Below, piece after piece: positions 1 to 8,656 of a DNA stretch of 64,000 nucleotides. The position numbers and the translations under genes are program-made. The notes under the pieces are model-generated. The model made no database searches. It saw nothing but the letters and a program-made list of their open reading frames with translations, and was not told the origin of the DNA. Position 1 is the stretch's first letter, and each line of letters begins with the position of its first letter. The DNA lies in NCBI GenBank assembly GCA_965237995.1, contig CBDEGO010000005.1, forward strand, positions 186,001 through 250,000, read 5' to 3'. This stretch comes from JAAELZ01 sp965237995. Its GTDB lineage: Bacteria; Pseudomonadota; Gammaproteobacteria; Arenicellales; Poriferihabitantaceae.

Positions 1-147
1 ACCTATGACGACGTAAGCGCCTATAGCATTTATGCCAGTGGGCCGCCCATTATGACTGATTCGGTATTAGACGCCTTGAAGTCGAAAAACCTAAATACCG
101 ATTACTATCATTCGGATGCGTTTGACTACGCTGCCGTCACCGAATAA
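1..147 (+). CDS. C-terminal end of an FAD/NAD(P)H-dependent oxidoreductase (flavin or ferredoxin reductase type), partial
   Basis: The open frame enters from the left edge and stops at TAA 145-147, giving the last 48 residues of a protein. The end contains YASGPP followed by a helix and a final HSDAFDYA segment. That arrangement is typical of the NAD-binding lobe of ferredoxin-NADP reductase-like enzymes such as Fre/UbiB flavin reductase and CDP-6-deoxy-glucoseen reductase relatives, where the (A/C)GPP motif contacts the nicotinamide nucleotide. The FAD-binding part and any 2Fe-2S domain lie outside the window, so the exact enzyme cannot be decided. No clear terminator follows in the 129 nt before the convergent hemY end. 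Confidence 0.7.
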   Translation, partial: TYDDVSAYSIYASGPPIMTDSVLDALKSKNLNTDYYHSDAFDYAAVTE

Positions 148-276
148 ACCTTAGAGGCCCAAGACTAGAACCCGATTATGTTTACATCAATCTACAGCTT
201 GAAGATCTAACCGGCTTTTTTTCGCAGTGAGTTCGATCAACTAACGAACCTAGCTTTTATTGCTTATATCGAGAGC

Positions 277-1638
277 TTAAGCTTTCTCAACAGGCTCGGC
301 CTCGATCACTTCAACTGCGTCCACTTTACTTGGTGTTGCCGCGTTTACCGCTACTAATTTATGATCATCTAGTCCTGGTGTCACAACGGATTCTAGTTTC
401 GCGGCATCTGCGTCAGCAGAAGCGTCAGGTAAGCTCACCACCTCATTCGTCATGCCTAATGAAGTCGTTGCCTGCAACCCTTTTTTATAATAACTAAAGG
501 CTGCATTTTGGTCACCATTCTCTTCATGGTAAGCACCTAATTCATAAAAAGCTTCGTCGCCTGCGCCTAATTCGATCGCTCTTTGATAGTATTTTTGGGC
601 TTTCTCGACTTGATTATTCGCCATATTTAAACGCGCCAAACTTAATTGCACGTTGGCATCATCTTCATGTTCTGCCAACCAAGTTGTGGCTAAATTAATT
701 TGACCGCGTAAATCACGAGAGGAACGGGTTCGCCCAAATAAACCAGCCAATTCGCTCGTCCAGTTTTTACCAATCGCTTTGCGAACGACCGCTTCAGCCT
801 TCGATAACTCACCTTCCTTGATTAATTTCTTTGCGTACATGGCTGCCATGCTTGCATCCGTTTTACGCTTACGGGGCAAGGCTTTGTATTCTTGCTCTGT
901 GGTCTGTCCAGTGCCATCAAGTGCATCAGACATCTGTGATTCACGCGATAACACATCCAACTGACAAACTTGGGCGTGATCCAAAGCCTTACTCTTTTCT
1001 AGCTTGGGTAACAAACCAGAAAGCGACTTCCAATCCTGAGTATTTTTATATACATCGGACATTAAACGTAATACTGACTTATTAGCGGGCGCTAATTCGT
1101 GCATCGATTCCAATAAGGTCTTCGCATTGCCGTAATCACCCGCTTGCGCCAACATTCTAGCACGCGTTAAGTCAACTGCCATACGGTTTGCTGAGTCACT
1201 CTTTTCCGCTAGATCAAGATACTTATCTCGCTTGTCGTAATCTTGCTGTTGCTGCGCCGCATAAGCTGCGCCAAGATAATTAAGCAATGGGGTTTTACAG
1301 TGATCTAGCCGCTTAGTGAGATCTTTTTCACCTGCATTCCAATCCCCCTCAATCAAACGCGCATAACCGCGTAACGTATCGTTTTGAGCATTCTTGCTTT
1401 GACGTTGCTTATTCCATTGCGCCGCCTTTTTGGGCGCACGAAAGATACTAAACAGATAACTAGCAAGTAGGTAAAGTACAGCGAATGCAGCAATAGACCC
1501 TAAAATAAACAGCGCTAGCGGCATTTCAATTAAGTAAGGCTCACGCGCAATGGTAATTAAACCTGGGTCATTTAAAGAAGCATGGCCAAACCAGATGCCA
1601 AATGCTAATACGGCGATAACAATCAGTAATATTTTCAT
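277..1638 (-). CDS. hemY: HemY-type inner-membrane TPR protein
   Basis: The 453-residue protein begins with two hydrophobic segments (about residues 3-18 and 40-66) separated by a short periplasmic-type loop, the HemY N-terminal arrangement. Helical repeats of TPR type follow, for example near 85-200 and 325-390 (LARLNMANNQVEKAQKYYQ, then an ELGAYHEENGDQ repeat). HemY proteins lie downstream of hemC-hemD-hemX in many gammaproteobacteria and are linked to haem synthesis, but their biochemical role is unsettled; this is not the protoporphyrinogen oxidase also called HemY in Gram-positives. The start is ATG, 3 nt after the hemX stop, so the two are probably co-transcribed. The C-terminal tail is Ala/Val/Glu-rich. 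Confidence 0.88.
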   Translation of the reverse strand: MKILLIVIAVLAFGIWFGHASLNDPGLITIAREPYLIEMPLALFILGSIAAFAVLYLLASYLFSIFRAPKKAAQWNKQRQSKNAQNDTLRGYARLIEGDWNAGEKDLTKRLDHCKTPLLNYLGAAYAAQQQQDYDKRDKYLDLAEKSDSANRMAVDLTRARMLAQAGDYGNAKTLLESMHELAPANKSVLRLMSDVYKNTQDWKSLSGLLPKLEKSKALDHAQVCQLDVLSRESQMSDALDGTGQTTEQEYKALPRKRKTDASMAAMYAKKLIKEGELSKAEAVVRKAIGKNWTSELAGLFGRTRSSRDLRGQINLATTWLAEHEDDANVQLSLARLNMANNQVEKAQKYYQRAIELGAGDEAFYELGAYHEENGDQNAAFSYYKKGLQATTSLGMTNEVVSLPDASADADAAKLESVVTPGLDDHKLVAVNAATPSKVDAVEVIEAEPVEKA

Positions 1639-1641
1639 TTT

Positions 1642-3123
1642 TTATTCTCCTGCAACAACTGCATCAAAGGCGGCTTTGACACCCGATATATCTGGAATGC
1701 TTGTATTAAGCTTTAATGAAGTTAGGGCTTTCACTTCTTCCGACCATTTGGTCACTGGCTCAGCACTTTGGTCAAAATACTCTACCGATGCCGCTAGTGC
1801 TGCGTTTAACTCAGCTTGATAAAGGCTTTCATTTTTGCTCAATAACGCTAATTGCGCAGCCTTTATATTAAGGCGCACCGATTCATTCATCATGAACTTA
1901 GCGTTTGAATCTAACTTCGCTGATGGCGTTTTATCAATATTTTGAATCTTAACTAAGTCGCTTAAATCTGCAAATAATTTTTTTCCAACCGCTTTAAACG
2001 AAGAAGTTTGCGCAGCTTCCTCTCCCGCTTGCGAAGAATCAATCGAGGTTGATTTCGGCTGTTGCGCGCGTAAAGCTGCATCTTGGATAAAGGGCAATTC
2101 AACCACTTTTGCGCTAAGTGCTGCCAGCTGGGCATAAGGCGTATTTATATCTAGCACAGGCACTTGTTTTAATGCAGTTACTGCGGTGTTCAATTGTTCA
2201 ACCACAGCAGTGTATTTTGCGTCATCAAGTTGCTTGCCCAACAAACTCAAACCTTCTGCGGCCTGAGTCGTATTGCCTGTCCATGCCAAATTTCGCTCAA
2301 CCGCACTCAACACCGACGCCAGTTCTTGCTGCTGCCATTTAGTAGCCGTTTCGCCAAACTGAATACTAAGCGCATTAATTGATTCTTCTGATTCAGTTTG
2401 TAACTGCATTGCGTGCTGCTCCAAAGCCTTTGATTGTTCAGCCAGCGGCGCAGTTTCTTGCTCCATCGTTGCAGTTTGCTGCTGCAACAGTTTCACCGAC
2501 TCACTGTGCTGTGCTAAGCCCGCTGTTACTTCACTAAACTGCTGAGTGACCCCTTGCTCTACCTCGTCAATGCGTACTCCTACACTTGAAAGTGCTTCGG
2601 TCGTTGTTTGTTGTTCAGTCGCTAACGAAGCTATCTGAGAGTCGATAGTATTTACTTTTGCACCATTTGATTGCTGATTCAACGTGCTCTGATAATAAGC
2701 ATAACCCCCTGCAGCCAACCCACCTAAGCTAAACAATAAGGCAAGCCATGCTATTCCATTGCCACTCTTTGGGGCATGTTCAGAAGACACAGAGCGCTCA
2801 GGCACAACAGTTTTAGCTTGTTTATTAGCCAGCTTTTTTGAACCGCCAGCATCAGAGTTTTTAGCAGTTGCAGAAGCTCTACTATCGGCATTGATACTTG
2901 ATTCGGGGTTGGATTTAGCAGCCGCCTTTGATTTTACAGCCTCAGACTTAGCGCCCGATTCACTGCTTTTAACCTTTTCAGGCAGGGTTTCTAACTCTGT
3001 CTTAGCGACCTCTTTAGTCTTATCAACCGCAGTTGAGACTTTACTCTGCACCTTTTTTCTCGATGTTTTTTTCTTTGTAGCCACGCCCTTTTTCGGCGTA
3101 CCTTTATTACTTGATTGTGCCAC
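1642..3123 (-). CDS. hemX: HemX-like membrane protein (uroporphyrinogen III C-methyltransferase-like family, no methyltransferase domain)
   Basis: The 493-residue protein has a long Lys/Ala/Ser-rich cytoplasmic N-terminus (1-120), one membrane helix (about 124-144), a Gln/Glu-rich coiled coil (about 150-250) and a helical C-terminal domain, the layout of proteobacterial HemX. The start codon is GTG. It precedes hemY by 3 nt. The usual upstream partners hemC and hemD are absent: the next gene upstream is an unrelated dioxygenase, so hemX-hemY form their own unit here. The 285 nt upstream (3124-3408) must hold the promoter; I see no recognisable operator there. The N-terminal extension is longer and more basic than in the E. 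coli protein. HemX function is not firmly known. Confidence 0.82.
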   Translation of the reverse strand: MAQSSNKGTPKKGVATKKKTSRKKVQSKVSTAVDKTKEVAKTELETLPEKVKSSESGAKSEAVKSKAAAKSNPESSINADSRASATAKNSDAGGSKKLANKQAKTVVPERSVSSEHAPKSGNGIAWLALLFSLGGLAAGGYAYYQSTLNQQSNGAKVNTIDSQIASLATEQQTTTEALSSVGVRIDEVEQGVTQQFSEVTAGLAQHSESVKLLQQQTATMEQETAPLAEQSKALEQHAMQLQTESEESINALSIQFGETATKWQQQELASVLSAVERNLAWTGNTTQAAEGLSLLGKQLDDAKYTAVVEQLNTAVTALKQVPVLDINTPYAQLAALSAKVVELPFIQDAALRAQQPKSTSIDSSQAGEEAAQTSSFKAVGKKLFADLSDLVKIQNIDKTPSAKLDSNAKFMMNESVRLNIKAAQLALLSKNESLYQAELNAALAASVEYFDQSAEPVTKWSEEVKALTSLKLNTSIPDISGVKAAFDAVVAGE

Positions 3124-3408
3124 GATTTTTTCTCACTCTATATAATTTAGCTACCTAGATAGCGTTGCTGTCGTAAAGATATCTAGGTTCAACCTGTTAA
3201 TTTTACACGGTTAAAGGCGACCTTTTATCTAAATATTTAGTTATTTGGTCGGATTAGTTCTTAAATCAAGTTTAATCTATCTTACTTTAATTTACCTTTT
3301 GCACAAAAATGCCTCTAAAAACTAGCAATGCGACCTAAATCGCTTTTACATGCATCACCGCATACTTTTGCCAAAGAATCACCAACTGTAGTTGGTTTGT
3401 TACTGATG

Positions 3409-4023
3409 TCAAGCTTCAGCGTAATTTAACCAAGTGGTCGCTATGTACTTCACCCCAGATTGCAATAGTGAATTTCGATGAACATGCGTCCAATAAGGTG
3501 GAAACAAAATCAACCTACCCTGTTCTGGCTGAATCGACAAGTTTTGAAAATTAAATTCAGTTGCTCCGCCAGGCCCGGGCACATCATTTAAATACCAAAG
3601 CGCAACCAGCACCCGTTGACTAAGCGGCCCAGCTCCCTCATCTACATGCCAGTGGTAGTATTCTCCCTTGTTCGTCCTCTGCACATTGTAACCACTATCT
3701 TTTAGGCGAGTTGCCGAGAAAAATGGATGCTGTTTGGCCATCTCTGCCAACGCGCTATATAAAGACTGATGCAAGCATTGATCAATTTCTTGCCATTGTG
3801 GTCGGCCACTAATATAAATATCCGTCGACCGTTTAATGGTGTCTATGACCTGTTGCTCTGCGCCTACTCTTCCTTGAACTTGTTGATCTTCGTATTGCTC
3901 GAACAGTTCAACCATACGCTGACAAATGCGCGCTTCTATTGCTTTATCTATCACATAAATAAAACTACCCGGCGCTGCTTCTTGCAAACGATATGGCGAG
4001 CTAGAAACAGGATGACTTGACAT
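3409..4023 (-). CDS. 2-oxoglutarate/Fe(II)-dependent dioxygenase (prolyl-4-hydroxylase-like)
   Basis: The 204-residue protein has a double-stranded beta-helix signature: the HxD iron ligands are H126 and D128 (YYHWHVDEG), the distal His is H180 or H182 in WTHVHRN, and K192 is the likely 2-oxoglutarate carboxylate ligand. The segment between them (LVALWYLNDV, GGATEF) matches the 2OG-Fe(II) oxygenase superfamily core. Family members hydroxylate proteins or small molecules; the substrate here cannot be read from sequence. I chose the ATG at 4023; an in-frame TTG lies 9 nt upstream. The gene stands alone, divergent from fabA with 116 nt between starts. Confidence 0.85.
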   Translation of the reverse strand: MSSHPVSSSPYRLQEAAPGSFIYVIDKAIEARICQRMVELFEQYEDQQVQGRVGAEQQVIDTIKRSTDIYISGRPQWQEIDQCLHQSLYSALAEMAKQHPFFSATRLKDSGYNVQRTNKGEYYHWHVDEGAGPLSQRVLVALWYLNDVPGPGGATEFNFQNLSIQPEQGRLILFPPYWTHVHRNSLLQSGVKYIATTWLNYAEA

Positions 4024-4139
4024 AGCAGACAATGCAATTTAGTTCAACAAAGACATTTCTAATTATATCTGTAAAGCTTTTGCCCAACAGCGCTTAGTCT
4101 AGTAAAATTGATTGTTGCAATCACCCCAATAAAAATTCC

Positions 4140-4658
4140 ATGCAACGACAAAGCAAGTTTAGTTACGATGAAATAATCGCCTGCGGCAAGGGGGAACTGT
4201 TCGGTGAAGGCAACGCCAGATTGCCATTGCCAAATATGTTAATGATGGACAGGATAACCCATGTCTCCGACCAAGGAGGCGAATTTAACAAAGGTGAAAT
4301 TATTGCTGAATTAGACATCCATCCAGACCTTTGGTTTTTTGCCTGCCATTTTGAAAGCGACCCCGTTATGCCGGGTGCATTAGGCCTAGATGCATTATGG
4401 CAACTGATCGGGTTCTACCTCGGATGGATAGGTGGCCCAGGCAGAGGTCGTGCGCTGGGCGTGGGCGAAGTTAAATTCACAGGGCAAATACTGCCGACTT
4501 CAAAAAAAGTAACTTATCACTTAAACCTTAAGCGCGTTATTTCTCGCCGTTTGTTTATGGGCATTGCTGATGGCACTGTCGCCGTTGACGGAGAAACCGT
4601 ATACAGTTGTCATGACTTACGGGTAGGTTTGTTTGAAGACACCGACCAAGCAGGCTAA
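4140..4658 (+). CDS. fabA: 3-hydroxydecanoyl-ACP dehydratase/isomerase
   Basis: FabA dehydrates 3-hydroxyacyl-ACP and isomerises trans-2- to cis-3-decenoyl-ACP, the branch point of anaerobic-type unsaturated fatty acid synthesis in the cytosol. The 172-residue length equals that of E. coli FabA. The catalytic pair falls at the canonical positions: H70 in ACHFESDPVMPG and D84 in GLDALWQ. The gene is followed after 3 nt by fabB, the classical fabA-fabB pair that supplies and elongates the cis-3 intermediate. I did not recognise a FabR or FadR operator in the 116 nt upstream. Confidence 0.97.
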   Translation: MQRQSKFSYDEIIACGKGELFGEGNARLPLPNMLMMDRITHVSDQGGEFNKGEIIAELDIHPDLWFFACHFESDPVMPGALGLDALWQLIGFYLGWIGGPGRGRALGVGEVKFTGQILPTSKKVTYHLNLKRVISRRLFMGIADGTVAVDGETVYSCHDLRVGLFEDTDQAG

Positions 4659-4661
4659 ACC

Positions 4662-5879
4662 ATGAAACGAGTCGTAGTTACAGGTTTAGGCATCGTATCG
4701 AGCATTGGCAACAATAAAGAAGAAGTACGAACCGCACTAAAAAATGGGCAATCTGGCATTGTCACTGCTCCAGATTATCAAGAGTTAGGTATGCGCTCCC
4801 ATGTGCACGGGGCTATCAAGATGGACCCCAGTGAGCAGATTGATCGTAAAATATACCGCTTTATGGGCGACGCCGCCGCATTCACCTATATTGCAATGCA
4901 AGAAGCAATTGAAGATGCTGGCCTGAAAGAAGCCCAAGTTGAGTCTGAACGAACCGGATTGATACTTGGCACAGGTGGTGCCTCACCTGAAAATTTAGTG
5001 AAAGCCGCCGACATTCTGCGTGACAAAGGCATACGACGCGTTGGGCCTTACATGGTGACTAAAACGATGTCGAGTACTGTGCCTGCTTGCATCAGTACGC
5101 CTTTTAAAATTAAAGGTGTTTCGTACTCTATCTCTTCCGCTTGTTCGACAAGTGCGCACTGCATCGGTCATGGCGCCGAGCTAATTCAACTTGGCAAGCA
5201 AGATGTTGTTTTTGCAGGTGGCGGCGAAGAAGTTCATTGGACTATGTCCGTCTTATTTGACGGCATGGGTGCATTATCTAGCAAATATAATGACAGACCG
5301 ACTGTCGCCTCGCGTCCTTACGACGTAGACCGAGACGGCTTTGTTATCTCTGGCGGCGGCAGCGTGTTGGTATTGGAGAGTTTAGAACATGCGCAAGCGC
5401 GCGGTGCTAAGATTTATGGGGAATTAACTGGTTATGGCGCCACTTCTGATGGCTACGACATGGTGCAACCCTCTGGAGAAGGCGCCGCACGATGCATGCG
5501 CATGGCAATGCAAGATATTGACCAGCCGATCGACTACCTCAATGCGCATGGTACTAGCACGCCAGTGGGTGACACCAAAGAACTACAAGCCGTTAAAGAA
5601 GTGTTTACTGACTACGCTCCAATTATCACCTCAACTAAATCAGTCAGTGGTCACGCACTTGGGGCAGCAGGGTCGAATGAGGCAATTTACTCCTTATTAA
5701 TGATGGAATCTGATTTTATCGCAGGCTCGGCTAACATTGAAAATATTGACCCTGAAGCAGCAGATTTTAATATCGCAAAAGACCGGATTGATAACATCCA
5801 ACTCAACACCGTTATGTCAAATAGTTTTGGTTTTGGCGGTACTAATTGCTCGCTAGTTTTTCAACGCTATACAGATTAA
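4662..5879 (+). CDS. fabB: beta-ketoacyl-ACP synthase I
   Basis: KAS I condenses malonyl-ACP with acyl-ACP and is required to elongate cis-3-decenoyl-ACP. The 405-residue thiolase-fold protein has the catalytic Cys161 in SSACSTSAHC, His296 in NAHGTSTPVGD and His331 in SVSGHALGAAG, followed by a Gly-rich FGFGGTN end. It lies 3 nt after fabA, so translation is probably coupled. The pairing with fabA rather than with an acpP-fab cluster argues for FabB and not FabF. Confidence 0.97.
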   Translation: MKRVVVTGLGIVSSIGNNKEEVRTALKNGQSGIVTAPDYQELGMRSHVHGAIKMDPSEQIDRKIYRFMGDAAAFTYIAMQEAIEDAGLKEAQVESERTGLILGTGGASPENLVKAADILRDKGIRRVGPYMVTKTMSSTVPACISTPFKIKGVSYSISSACSTSAHCIGHGAELIQLGKQDVVFAGGGEEVHWTMSVLFDGMGALSSKYNDRPTVASRPYDVDRDGFVISGGGSVLVLESLEHAQARGAKIYGELTGYGATSDGYDMVQPSGEGAARCMRMAMQDIDQPIDYLNAHGTSTPVGDTKELQAVKEVFTDYAPIITSTKSVSGHALGAAGSNEAIYSLLMMESDFIAGSANIENIDPEAADFNIAKDRIDNIQLNTVMSNSFGFGGTNCSLVFQRYTD

Positions 5880-5969
5880 ATTGTTTCAGCTTTGGGTAGC
5901 TGACAATCAAATCATTTGAGGTTAGAATACAGCTATTATCCTAATCAACAGATACCCATTAATTTAGAT

Positions 5970-7172
5970 ATGAAAACTAAATCGGTTTCAAGCATCATCA
6001 AGGCAACAGCCGCCGTTATGTTATTTGCCAGCTTCAGCAATCAAGTGATCGCTGCAGGCTACCAAAAAATAACGCGTTTAGGTGGCCAAGCTACTTCAAT
6101 TTGTCGACCTGCAATTAACACTGGCGCAGAACTGCAATCTTTTGCACTTAATCAAGCACAAGATGTTCGCGATATTCTCAACTCAGCGGGTTGGTCCGGT
6201 AATAGCGCAGACTTACTTAGTGCCTTAGAAAATGGCCAATTTACCGAGAAATCATATCCGGTTGGTTCAAAATTTGAATGGATGGGCCAACGCCAGTCTG
6301 GAAAGGTCATAGCCAAATCAAATAAAATTTGGGCCGGCAAGCAAGCATTTGAGGCGTTTGAAGTGAATCTAGTTTCAAATTGCCAAGTCCATAAAATCGT
6401 TATTCCTAAAGCGTGTTGTAACATATCGTTGGTTGCCAGCTCGGCGCTTAGCCATCCAAAACCATCTGTCAGATCAACCGTTAATGGCAACATGGTTACC
6501 GTCAATGTACAAAGTAATGGCAACAAAACCATTACTGAATTAATTCATCCAAACGGCACCAAAGAAATATTGGACACCACTGGCGGTAGCTGGACAGGCG
6601 AGTTAATCCCCGGTACCTATCGTGTGTCATCTAAAACAGTCAGTGACTGCGGCGCATCTGCCCCGGTAGTTGACGTCTTTACCGTTGCCGCTATCCCAGT
6701 GGTTGTTGCACCCACAGCGTCAGTACCTACTGGCTTATTCTTTGCCCCATTTATTGGTCGCCAAGTACGCGCGATTGATCCTCCACTGATTGGTGGACAA
6801 GTGGGTTACCTTAAGCCGATCAGTAAAAATGTTGACTTCCTAGTACAAGGCGGCGCATCTTATAACATCAAACATGACGAGTTATCCTTATTCGTTGATG
6901 TAGGCTTAGAGCGCAGAATTGGCAGCAACGGTGGATTTATTGGTGGCGGCGTCGGACTGTGGGATTTCCAAACCAATGACTATTTAATCAACGGCGAAAA
7001 TAAGTACACCAGAGAAGATACCAGCTACTTTATCCATGGCGGCGCTAATACTAAATGGAGCTATAATGGAAACGCTGTTCAGTGGTTTGCAGAAGGGCGC
7101 GTATTCAGCGACTTCACTGACGACCTAGCCCATCATAACGTATTCAAACTAGGTCTGAGATATCACAAATAG
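5970..7172 (+). CDS. secreted protein with a probable C-terminal outer-membrane-type beta domain, function unknown
   Basis: I chose the ATG at 5970, which starts a clear Sec signal peptide (MKTKS..., hydrophobic core AAVMLFASF, cleavage after VIAA). An in-frame ATG at 5916 would add 18 polar residues before the signal and is less likely. The mature protein (about 370 residues) has an N-terminal globular part with two Cys pairs (SICRPA, NCQVHK, KACCN), a middle beta-sandwich-like segment with SCGASAPVVDVF, and a C-terminal region of alternating beta strands rich in Gly and aromatic residues (SKNVDFLVQGGASYN, GGGVGLWDF, FKLGLRYHK). I do not recognise the family. It sits 90 nt after fabB and ends before a strong terminator. 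Confidence 0.6.
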   Translation: MKTKSVSSIIKATAAVMLFASFSNQVIAAGYQKITRLGGQATSICRPAINTGAELQSFALNQAQDVRDILNSAGWSGNSADLLSALENGQFTEKSYPVGSKFEWMGQRQSGKVIAKSNKIWAGKQAFEAFEVNLVSNCQVHKIVIPKACCNISLVASSALSHPKPSVRSTVNGNMVTVNVQSNGNKTITELIHPNGTKEILDTTGGSWTGELIPGTYRVSSKTVSDCGASAPVVDVFTVAAIPVVVAPTASVPTGLFFAPFIGRQVRAIDPPLIGGQVGYLKPISKNVDFLVQGGASYNIKHDELSLFVDVGLERRIGSNGGFIGGGVGLWDFQTNDYLINGENKYTREDTSYFIHGGANTKWSYNGNAVQWFAEGRVFSDFTDDLAHHNVFKLGLRYHK

Positions 7173-7191
7173 GACACTGTTCTCACTTAAC

Positions 7192-7219
7192 AAAAAAGCG
7201 GCTTTTTAGCCGCTTTTTT
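7192..7219. terminator. bidirectional rho-independent terminator
   Basis: An 11-bp perfect stem (arms 7193-7203 and 7208-7218, core AGCGGCT/AGCCGCT) has an A-run on the left and a T-run on the right. It lies between the convergent ends of the secreted-protein gene (stop 7172) and argD (stop 7260), so it can end transcription from both sides. Confidence 0.9.
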
Positions 7220-7259
7220 ATCGCCTATCCGTTTTGTATTTTTGCTGCGCTAACTCTAA

Positions 7260-8465
7260 TCAACATAATAAGCTCTCGCAGGCGATACGGATCACCGCTA
7301 AGCCTTCATTCACTTCTTCTTCGCTAATAATAAGTGGTGGAGCAATCCTAACAACATCTGGACCAGCCACCAACAATAATAAACCGTGTTGCTGCGCCTT
7401 AGTAATAACATCACGCGCGCGCCCTGAATGCTGGCCTTTAAGTTGGCACCCTAGCAGTAAGCCTTTTCCTCTTATCTCCTCAAACACCTCTAGGTCATCG
7501 TTTAGCTGCTTTAAGCCTTCGACAAACTGCTGATGACGCTGTCTTACGTGATGCCTCATTTCATCCGTGTCTACTATTTCAATGACCTTACCAGCGACGG
7601 CACAAGCCAACGGATTACCGCCAAATGTCGTACCATGCACACCGACACTAAAAGACTGCGCTATTTGGGCTTTCGCTAACATCGCGCCGATAGGAAACCC
7701 ACCGCCTAGACCTTTTGCCGTAGTTAAAATATCTGGCTCAACACCTAACCCTTGATAGCGGTATAAATCTCCTGTTCGCATCACACCGGTTTGGATTTCA
7801 TCGAAAATTAATAAAGCCTCATTTTCATCGCACAATTGACGTAAGCCTTCAGCAAACGATTGGTCAGCGGGCCGTACACCGCCTTCGCCTAAAATAGGCT
7901 CAATAATTACCGCGCAGGTGTTTTTACTGATAGCCTTACTCACTGCCACCAAATCATTGTAGGGCAAATGCGTTATGCCACCAGGTTTTGGCCCAAAACC
8001 GTCGCTATACTTAGCTTGCCCACCGACACATACAGTAAAAAAAGTACGCCCATGAAAGGAATTATTGAAAGCAATTATCTCATTCTTGTCTTCATTATAG
8101 TGCTCTATCGCATATCGACGCGCAAGCTTAAGTGCCGCTTCGTTCGCCTCAGCACCACTATTAGAAAATATCACTTTATCAGCAAACGTAGCATCGACCA
8201 ATTGCTTCGCTAATTGCATAGCAGGCGGCGTAGTCAGCAGGTTACTGACGTGCCAATACTTGTTTGCTTGTTCATTCAACACCTTAACTAACTCCGGATG
8301 CGCATGCCCTAAGGCACTGACCGCAATACCTCCGGCGAAATCGATATAGGCCTTGCCCTCACTGTCCCATAGACGGGCACCCACCCCTTTTTCCGGCAAC
8401 ATTTCTAGTGGTGCATAATTGGGGAACAGATACTCGTGATACTGATTTTTAACTGAACTAGACAT
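7260..8465 (-). CDS. argD: acetylornithine/succinyldiaminopimelate aminotransferase
   Basis: This class-III PLP aminotransferase converts N-acetylglutamate-5-semialdehyde to N-acetylornithine in arginine synthesis, and often the succinyl-DAP step of lysine synthesis. The 401-residue protein (start ATG 8465, MSSSVKNQYH...) shows the phosphate-binding SNSGAEANEA (102-111), PLP-contacting D222 in FDEIQTG, Schiff-base K251 in TTAKGLGGGFP, and HGTTFGGNPLAC. An in-frame TTG 24 nt upstream is less plausible. It is a single gene, convergent with the neighbour across the terminator at 7192-7219. The astC/aruC paralogue cannot be excluded by sequence alone, but there are no arginine-catabolism genes nearby. 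Confidence 0.9.
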   Translation of the reverse strand: MSSSVKNQYHEYLFPNYAPLEMLPEKGVGARLWDSEGKAYIDFAGGIAVSALGHAHPELVKVLNEQANKYWHVSNLLTTPPAMQLAKQLVDATFADKVIFSNSGAEANEAALKLARRYAIEHYNEDKNEIIAFNNSFHGRTFFTVCVGGQAKYSDGFGPKPGGITHLPYNDLVAVSKAISKNTCAVIIEPILGEGGVRPADQSFAEGLRQLCDENEALLIFDEIQTGVMRTGDLYRYQGLGVEPDILTTAKGLGGGFPIGAMLAKAQIAQSFSVGVHGTTFGGNPLACAVAGKVIEIVDTDEMRHHVRQRHQQFVEGLKQLNDDLEVFEEIRGKGLLLGCQLKGQHSGRARDVITKAQQHGLLLLVAGPDVVRIAPPLIISEEEVNEGLAVIRIACESLLC

Positions 8466-8656
8466 CTTAAAATCGCTTTTATTACTCAATTACTAAAGGT
8501 TCGGGTTAAACTATAAACTGTTTAGGCGTTTATGTTAATTTTGACAGCTTACGCGACATAGTTTACCTACAACCATGGACGCATTATTACGTGAATACTA
8601 CCAAATATCCGAGCTTTGTAAACTACCTCAGTCTCCCGCACTGAGTCTATCTGCTA

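Noticed and set aside
2759..3145. 128-codon + strand frame with hydrophobic Leu/Ala/Phe-rich translation
   Set aside because: It is the antisense shadow of the Lys/Ala/Ser-rich start of hemX, which has family support; no ribosome site or homology for the + strand frame.
3381..3396. Inverted repeat ACCAACT-GT-AGTTGGT downstream of the dioxygenase gene
   Set aside because: The 7-bp AT-leaning stem lacks an adjacent T-run in the direction of transcription, so I do not call a terminator; too short for a confident operator.
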